Of a stretch of DNA of 46,174 nucleotides, positions 42,421 to 46,174 are shown piece after piece. Position numbers and translations under genes: made by a program. The stretch covers positions 1-46,174 of the forward strand of contig JBCCJA010000026.1 of the NCBI GenBank assembly GCA_039045975.1, read 5' to 3'. The notes below the pieces were generated by a model. The model was not told where the DNA came from, did not search any database, and worked only from the letters and a program-made list of their open reading frames with translations. This DNA is from JBCCJA01 sp039045975. GTDB taxonomy: Bacteria > Planctomycetota > Planctomycetia > Planctomycetales > Planctomycetaceae. The number at the start of each line of letters is the position of its first letter. The stretch's first letter is position 1.

Positions 42421-42767
42421 GGGTTCGTCGCTCCGGCGGGTTCGTGGCCGGCGTCGAACGGCTCGACGGGCGGCAGGTCGATGAACTCGAGCGAGTCGTC
42501 CTGACGGTGGATGATCTCGTCGAGGGGGGTCCGCTCGAGTTCGTCCGCGAGCAAGGCGTCGCGGACGGCGTCGTTCGTGTACTTCGTGAAGATCAGGGCC
42601 TGTCGCTGGTAGCCGCAGGCCTCGAACATCTGGGCGGCCTGCAGAGCCGTCTCTGCCGCGTCACAGACGCCCGGGATGTAACCGCCCGACTGGCACCGCT
42701 GGATGAGTCCGCGGATGCCTTCGTGGACCTGCTGGGCGTGTTCGTGGGCAACGGAGCGGTCGGACAT
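42417..42767 (-). CDS. Hypothetical phage protein
   Basis: This 116-residue, mostly helical protein starts at the ATG at 42767, which overlaps the preceding stop as TGATG. It contains RGLIQRCQSGGYIPGVCDAA and AAQMFEACGYQRQALIF, with three cysteines. The open frame reaches further upstream, but coupling decides the start. No family recognised. Confidence 0.55.
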   Translation of the reverse strand: MSDRSVAHEHAQQVHEGIRGLIQRCQSGGYIPGVCDAAETALQAAQMFEACGYQRQALIFTKYTNDAVRDALLADELERTPLDEIIHRQDDSLEFIDLPPVEPFDAGHEPAGATNP

Positions 42768-43114
42768 CAGACGGCCCCCATGGCCGACGTGCCGGGATTG
42801 AACGAGCCGAACGTCGGTGACAACTTCGACTGCCACCGGTAGATCGCCCGCCACTCGTCATCTGTGATCGGCCGGTACTCGCCGCCCACTACTTGGCGGA
42901 GTTTCCAAACGAGAGATGCGACAAAAACCAGCCGAGTCCCGTAGAGGTCCGCGACCAGTGCGACCGTGCGATACCCCTTGAGCTCGCAGACGGTGTCGTC
43001 GTCGCCCCACGAGTCTTCGAATGCGATCCACTCGATCGCCCGCCTGAATCGCCGGCTACGCGGACGCGGATAGTCGACGGTGCGTAATTCGTCACCGGCT
43101 ACGGATAGCGGCAT
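42767..43114 (-). CDS. Hypothetical phage protein
   Basis: This 115-residue protein starts about 44 bases after the large hairpin and has AAGG as a weak ribosome site. It is basic at its N-terminus (RPRSRRFRRAIEW) with an alpha/beta middle (GYRTVALVADLYGTRLVFVA). First of a chain of five overlapping genes. No family recognised. Confidence 0.55.
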   Translation of the reverse strand: MPLSVAGDELRTVDYPRPRSRRFRRAIEWIAFEDSWGDDDTVCELKGYRTVALVADLYGTRLVFVASLVWKLRQVVGGEYRPITDDEWRAIYRWQSKLSPTFGSFNPGTSAMGAV

Positions 43115-43157
43115 GAGAAGGGGCCTTGTGAGGGGGCGGATGGTGCCCGGTCGATCG

Positions 43158-43247
43158 CGGCTGTCCTGCCCCTGAGTCAGCCCACCGACACAATCCCCGG
43201 CAGGTGTGAGGGGACTGCGTCGGTGAGACTCAGCGGCAGGACAGCCG
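43158..43247. other. Large 90-nt hairpin, candidate phage origin or packaging signal
   Basis: Arms at 43158-43198 and 43210-43247 pair at 34 positions, with four mismatches and one 3-base bulge, around an 11-base loop. It is the largest secondary structure in the phage and lies in its main non-coding region (43115-43555), the place and form expected for a filamentous phage origin or packaging hairpin. A smaller hairpin GCCCC-TAC-GGGGC follows at 43306-43318. Confidence 0.75.
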
Positions 43248-43342
43248 GAACGGCCGAGTGACTCCCTAGACGCGGTTGTGGACGCCTACGGCGGCGATGT
43301 TCGTGGCCCCTACGGGGCGGAGGGGAACCACGCCGGATCGAT

Positions 43343-43555
43343 CTAGCAGCAGAACGAGAGGAACGACGGGCGGGGTCCGGTGCGTGGGGCGGAGACGATG
43401 CGTCCCCCGTACCGTTCCGTGACCTCGCAGACGGGATCAGCACCGGCCTCACGGCTGGTGAGTCCGCGGACGGGCTCGGGGGTGCTGAGTGAGTCCCGGG
43501 CCGGTGCCGCTACGACAGAGCATCCATGCTCGGCCGCCCGTCGTTCGCCCGGTCG
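43343..43555 (-). other. Open frame continuing past the stop of the gV-like gene
   Basis: After the TAG of the 87-residue gene the same frame stays open for 70 codons to a TAG at 43343-43345, with GC-rich third positions and a protein-like end (CEVTERYGGRIVSAP). No ATG, GTG or TTG start is present, so it is either the rest of a longer gene cut by a TAG or chance. It occupies half of the main non-coding region. Confidence 0.3.
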
Positions 43556-43819
43556 CTACGCTGCCCGACGGCCCTCTTTCGCCTGAAACGTGTTGAACAC
43601 GAACCGGGGCGATCCGTCGAACCCGAGGGCGATACCGAGGTCGAAGCTGCCGACCTCGCCCTTACCTGGGAATCGCTGGTACTGCCCCTCGTCGAGGCTG
43701 CACGTGATCTTACCGCCCATGATCTCGACTTCGCCGAGATACCAACGGCGGCCGTTTTTCTCGCCAGACCGCGTGCCGGCACTGCGGCCCATGACGGGGC
43801 CGGAAAAGAGGGGTTCCAT
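43556..43819 (-). CDS. Small basic protein, candidate ssDNA-binding protein (gV-like)
   Basis: This 87-residue protein begins MEPLFSGPVMGR, has a basic patch (RSGEKNGRRW) and a beta-rich body (YLGEVEIMGGKITCSL, FDLGIALGFDGSPRFVFNTF). Its length equals that of M13 gene V protein, which coats phage ssDNA. No sequence signature proves the role, so this rests on size, charge and strand pattern. The frame is open to 44110, but composition upstream of 43819 is not protein-like. Confidence 0.45.
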   Translation of the reverse strand: MEPLFSGPVMGRSAGTRSGEKNGRRWYLGEVEIMGGKITCSLDEGQYQRFPGKGEVGSFDLGIALGFDGSPRFVFNTFQAKEGRRAA

Positions 43820-44202
43820 CGTGGAAGACCTTACTCGTCGATATCCGTCGACTACGGCCGGGCCCCCGGTTCGCCGCCCTACCCGTGTAGGCGCGCACGT
43901 CCCCTGGCTGTATATTCCGAGCACCGTTGGCGACTGTGACCCGTGTGCCGGTCGCCCTCGGGAGGAGACTGCCGTGCTGGTAACACGACTGACTCCCCGA
44001 AACCTCTCGACCGCTGGTAACGGTCGATTGGTCACGCCGTTCTCGGTCATCGACCGCGACGGCGTACGGACTGGAACAAATTCGAGGCGGGGACGCAAGG
44101 GCAAAACCATGCGAACTCACACGACCGGCTACAAGGTCGCCCGTTCTCGTTCGCGTTCCTCGAATTTAACTGGACAGGATCACTACGTGAATTAGTGAAC
44201 GG
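43820..44202. other. Phage non-coding leader with twin hairpins
   Basis: This 380-base stretch between the right att site and the first gene holds two hairpins with the same 7-base loop CTGGTAA: stem CGTG/CACG at 43973-43987 and stem TCGACCG/CGGTCGA at 44007-44027. A shared loop in neighbouring hairpins suggests a protein-binding or nicking signal, such as a Rep origin. A tiny frame on the plus strand (28 codons from 44109) is not convincing. Confidence 0.5.
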
Positions 44203-44230
44203 ACGTCTGCTAATGCCCCTTATGTTACTT
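44203..44230 (+). other. dif-like Xer site, right end of the prophage (att)
   Basis: A 28-base site matching the left copy at 24 of 28 bases; the longer 33-base alignment matches at 29. The centre TGCCCC and the inner arm bases are identical, as Xer recombination requires. Differences fall in the outer arm bases. Confidence 0.85.
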
Positions 44231-44287
44231 TCGGGCGGTATTTCGCCCCGGAAAACACAGGGAATGCTTCGCGGCCCGGGCGACGGT

Positions 44288-45520
44288 TCAAAACCTTGCG
44301 GACGCGTCGCGGTGGCGGGCGATCCTGGTCAGCAGTGGCGTCGCGACGTCGGTCGACGGTTCCGGGTCGCTGCCCCGCCCGGTCAGGTCGGCGTACCAGT
44401 CGGCGACGACGCGGGCGCGTAAGTCGGCCGAGACGTTTTGAAGTCTCCGGGCCGCCTCGGCGACGAACTCGGCCTGTCGGCTCGGGAGGTCGTTATAGAA
44501 CACGGCGATCTCGCGGAGCCGGTCTTGAACATCGGCGCCGGTGCCGTCGGCCCGGAACGAGGGCCGCAGGTCGCTATTAAAGATCGGGGCGTCGCCGCCC
44601 GGCGTGCCGCCGCCGGCGAGTCCGGGCGCGGGGCCGAAATCGTCGGACCCGCCGGAGAAGTCGAAGTCGCCGTCGTCGAAGGACGGGGGGTCGAAGGCCG
44701 GTTCATCGGTCGGGGTCGGGGCGAGGTCGTCGGCCGGCGGGCGTTCGAACAGGCCCGCGGCGAGGCGGTCGACGACGGCCAGGACGTCGTCCGGGTCGGC
44801 GTCGCCGACTTCGGCGAGGATGCGGTCGCCTTCGGCTTCGGTCGTGCCGCGGAGGATGCGGGACAGCTCGTCGCGGACGTAGCCACCGAAGCGGGTGCGG
44901 ATGTCGTCGAGGGTGACCGGGCCTGCGGGCGGGTCGGCGTCCGACCGCCGGGCGTCGTCGGCGGCGATCGCCTGATCGGCGGCGCTCGCGTCGAGCAGCG
45001 GGAGCCCGTCGTCCCAGGGGTTCTCGACCCCTTCGAAGTCGTCGAGATACGGGTCGAGATAGGGGCTGAGTTCCTCCGGCAGCAGCGGTTTGAGTTCGTT
45101 CAGGACCGTCGCGGACGCGTGGCCGCTGTAGCTGGCGAGCACGACCGGGCGGGTCGTTTGCAGCGTGACGCCGAAGAACGAGACGACCATCGCCAACAGG
45201 CCGCCCTTCAGCACGCCGAAGATGAAACCGAGGTGTCGGTCGAACTCGACGAATTTGGCCTTCTCGAGCGACTTCCGCAGCGAACGCGCGACCGCGAACG
45301 TCACGAACGACGCGCCGATGTAGACCGCGAGCATCGCGATCCAGCGGTTCAGCGTGTCGCCGAGGTCGAGGTACTGCATCAGGTGCGGCGAGACCGTCTC
45401 GGCACAGACGAACGCGAGCACGAGCCCGGCGATGCCGGCGATCTGCCACACGAAGCCCTTCTGGGCCCCGCGGAGGGCGCAGAAGATGAGGATCCCGGCG
45501 ATCAGAAAGTCGTACCACAT
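44288..45520 (-). CDS. CvpA-family membrane protein with extended C-terminus
   Basis: This 410-residue protein has an N-terminal CvpA domain of four membrane segments (FLIAGILIFCALRGAQKGFV, IAGIAGLVLAFVCAE, WIAMLAVYIGASFVTFAVA, VLKGGLLAMVVSFFGV). CvpA proteins were named for colicin V export. A long soluble C-terminal region of about 260 residues follows, acidic and Gly/Pro/Asp-rich in the middle. It is the first host gene right of the prophage. Its role here is unknown. Confidence 0.8.
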   Translation of the reverse strand: MWYDFLIAGILIFCALRGAQKGFVWQIAGIAGLVLAFVCAETVSPHLMQYLDLGDTLNRWIAMLAVYIGASFVTFAVARSLRKSLEKAKFVEFDRHLGFIFGVLKGGLLAMVVSFFGVTLQTTRPVVLASYSGHASATVLNELKPLLPEELSPYLDPYLDDFEGVENPWDDGLPLLDASAADQAIAADDARRSDADPPAGPVTLDDIRTRFGGYVRDELSRILRGTTEAEGDRILAEVGDADPDDVLAVVDRLAAGLFERPPADDLAPTPTDEPAFDPPSFDDGDFDFSGGSDDFGPAPGLAGGGTPGGDAPIFNSDLRPSFRADGTGADVQDRLREIAVFYNDLPSRQAEFVAEAARRLQNVSADLRARVVADWYADLTGRGSDPEPSTDVATPLLTRIARHRDASARF

Positions 45521-45630
45521 CGGGAGGGGTCCCGCGGTCAGGGGGCGAAAAGGGGTCGCGACGCCGGCCCGTAGCGGGAGGACTGTAAGAAGGGGGACGG
45601 TGACGCCGTAAGACCGTTTGACCGGACCGC

Positions 45631-46080
45631 TTAAAACGCCTTTTCGCTGTCGATCAGCAGGGTCACGGGGCCGGCGTTGACGAGGTCGACCTCCATCGTC
45701 GTGCGGAAGCGGCCGGTCGCGACGGTCAGGCCCGTGTCGCGGAGATGCGCGACGAACGCCTCGAACAGTGGCTCGGCGGCTTCGGGCCGGGCGGCCGCGA
45801 TGAAGCTCGGGCGGCGGCCCTTCCGGCAGTCGCCGAACAGCGTGAACTGACTGACGGCGAGGACCGCCCCGCCCGCCTCGCCGACCGACCGGTTCATCTT
45901 GCCGTCGTCGTCCTCGAAGACCCGCAGGCCGGCGACCTTGCGGGCCAGCTCGGCCGCGGCGTCGGCATCATCGCCCTGCCCGACGCCGACGAGGACGGCG
46001 AGCCCGCCGCCGATCTTGCCGACGACCTCGCCTTCGACCCGGACCTCGGCCCGGCTGACCCGTTGTACGACGGCCCGCAT
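45631..46080 (-). CDS. dtd: D-aminoacyl-tRNA deacylase
   Basis: DTD removes D-amino acids (and glycine from tRNA-Ala) to protect translation. The 149-residue protein has the full-length family layout: MRAVVQRVSRAEV at the start, the SQFTL motif (77-81), and the cross-subunit Gly-cisPro motif in NAGPVT (135-140), where NDGPVT is more usual. No residue essential to the motif is missing. Separated from cvpA by 110 bases. Confidence 0.93.
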   Translation of the reverse strand: MRAVVQRVSRAEVRVEGEVVGKIGGGLAVLVGVGQGDDADAAAELARKVAGLRVFEDDDGKMNRSVGEAGGAVLAVSQFTLFGDCRKGRRPSFIAAARPEAAEPLFEAFVAHLRDTGLTVATGRFRTTMEVDLVNAGPVTLLIDSEKAF

Positions 46081-46109
46081 TGCGGCCTCCGGAGACTGGA
46101 GTGACTAGC

Positions 46110-46174
46110 CCGCGGCGCGAGCCGTGGAGGAGATAGGTAGATCGGTCCCAAACACTCCACGGCTCGCGCCGCGG
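46110..46174. repeat. Perfect 20-base inverted repeat at the window end
   Basis: Arms at 46110-46129 and 46155-46174 are perfect inverted copies (arm CTCCACGGCTCGCGCCGCGG on the right) around 25 bases. Each arm can fold as CGGC-TCGC-GCCG, so the layout is that of a REP pair. The window ends inside or at the edge of the element. Confidence 0.65.

Larger units (their letters stand above)
33811..44230 (-). mobile_element. Filamentous phage (inovirus) prophage integrated at a dif-like site
   Basis: About 10.4 kb between direct dif-like repeats, with every convincing gene on the minus strand and many start-stop overlaps. Gene order in reading direction is small basic protein, five small genes, Rep, two small genes, major coat protein, terminator, small membrane protein, pIII-like, pVI-like, Zot/pI, secretin/pIV, two small membrane proteins: the M13/CTXphi layout. 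No integrase, transposase or resolvase gene is present, which fits use of host XerCD. Base composition is visibly less GC-rich than in the flanking host genes. Confidence 0.92.

Noticed and set aside
43590..44195. 201-codon plus-strand frame in the phage leader
   Set aside because: Arg/Pro/Ser/Thr-rich without a domain-like pattern, and it lies opposite the gV-like gene and across the twin hairpins.
33839..44202. Phage integrase or transposase
   Set aside because: None of the minus- or plus-strand frames shows integrase, serine recombinase or DDE motifs; the dif-like ends make one unnecessary.

Overview
The window is GC-rich chromosomal DNA whose gene content points to a member of the Planctomycetota. 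Evidence is an exported beta-helix protein with an LEPR-XLL-like N-terminus, Ser/Thr kinases with a Pro/Ala-rich or single-membrane-segment tail, a BRCT-MerR-TPR fusion protein, and GC-rich codon third positions throughout. This placement is inference from gene content; no rRNA is present.

Positions 1-33810 and 44240-46174 are ordinary chromosome: SpoIIE-type phosphatase, yaaA, queG, sthA, rlmN-lexA, a BRCT/MerR/TPR regulator, glyA, two tandem FliL-like membrane proteins, a LarE-type enzyme, tRNA-Cys, an HtrA-type protease, a phosphomannose isomerase, glnB-glnD, a Fur-family regulator, an FlgM-like protein, hisD, a beta-helix surface protein, a serine hydrolase, two protein kinases, a response regulator coupled to two methyltransferase genes, accA, then cvpA and dtd. 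Several gaps hold hairpin repeats with the architecture of REP/BIME elements, and one gap holds the broken 3' end of a pyrH-like gene.

The main discovery is at 33811-44230: a compact, single-strand (minus) gene block that is a filamentous phage (inovirus) prophage. Read right to left it carries a small basic protein of the size of an ssDNA-binding protein, a chain of five small overlapping genes, a Rep_trans-type replication initiator, two small proteins, a major coat protein (signal peptide, one membrane span, basic tail), a strong terminator, a small membrane protein, a pIII-like adsorption protein with 13 calcium-binding-type repeats, a pVI-like protein, a Zot/pI ATPase, a phage-encoded lipoprotein secretin (pIV) and two small membrane proteins. 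This is the M13 order VIII-terminator-III-VI-I-IV.

The block encodes no integrase. It is bounded by direct repeats whose identical 16-base core TAATGCCCCTTATGTT closely resembles a XerCD dif site, so it most likely integrated through the host Xer system at the replication terminus, as CTXphi does. The pIII-like gene is interrupted by one in-frame TGA: the C-terminal anchor domain continues in the same frame after it. Candidate replication or packaging structures (a 90-nt hairpin and two hairpins sharing the loop CTGGTAA) lie at the upstream end of the phage.
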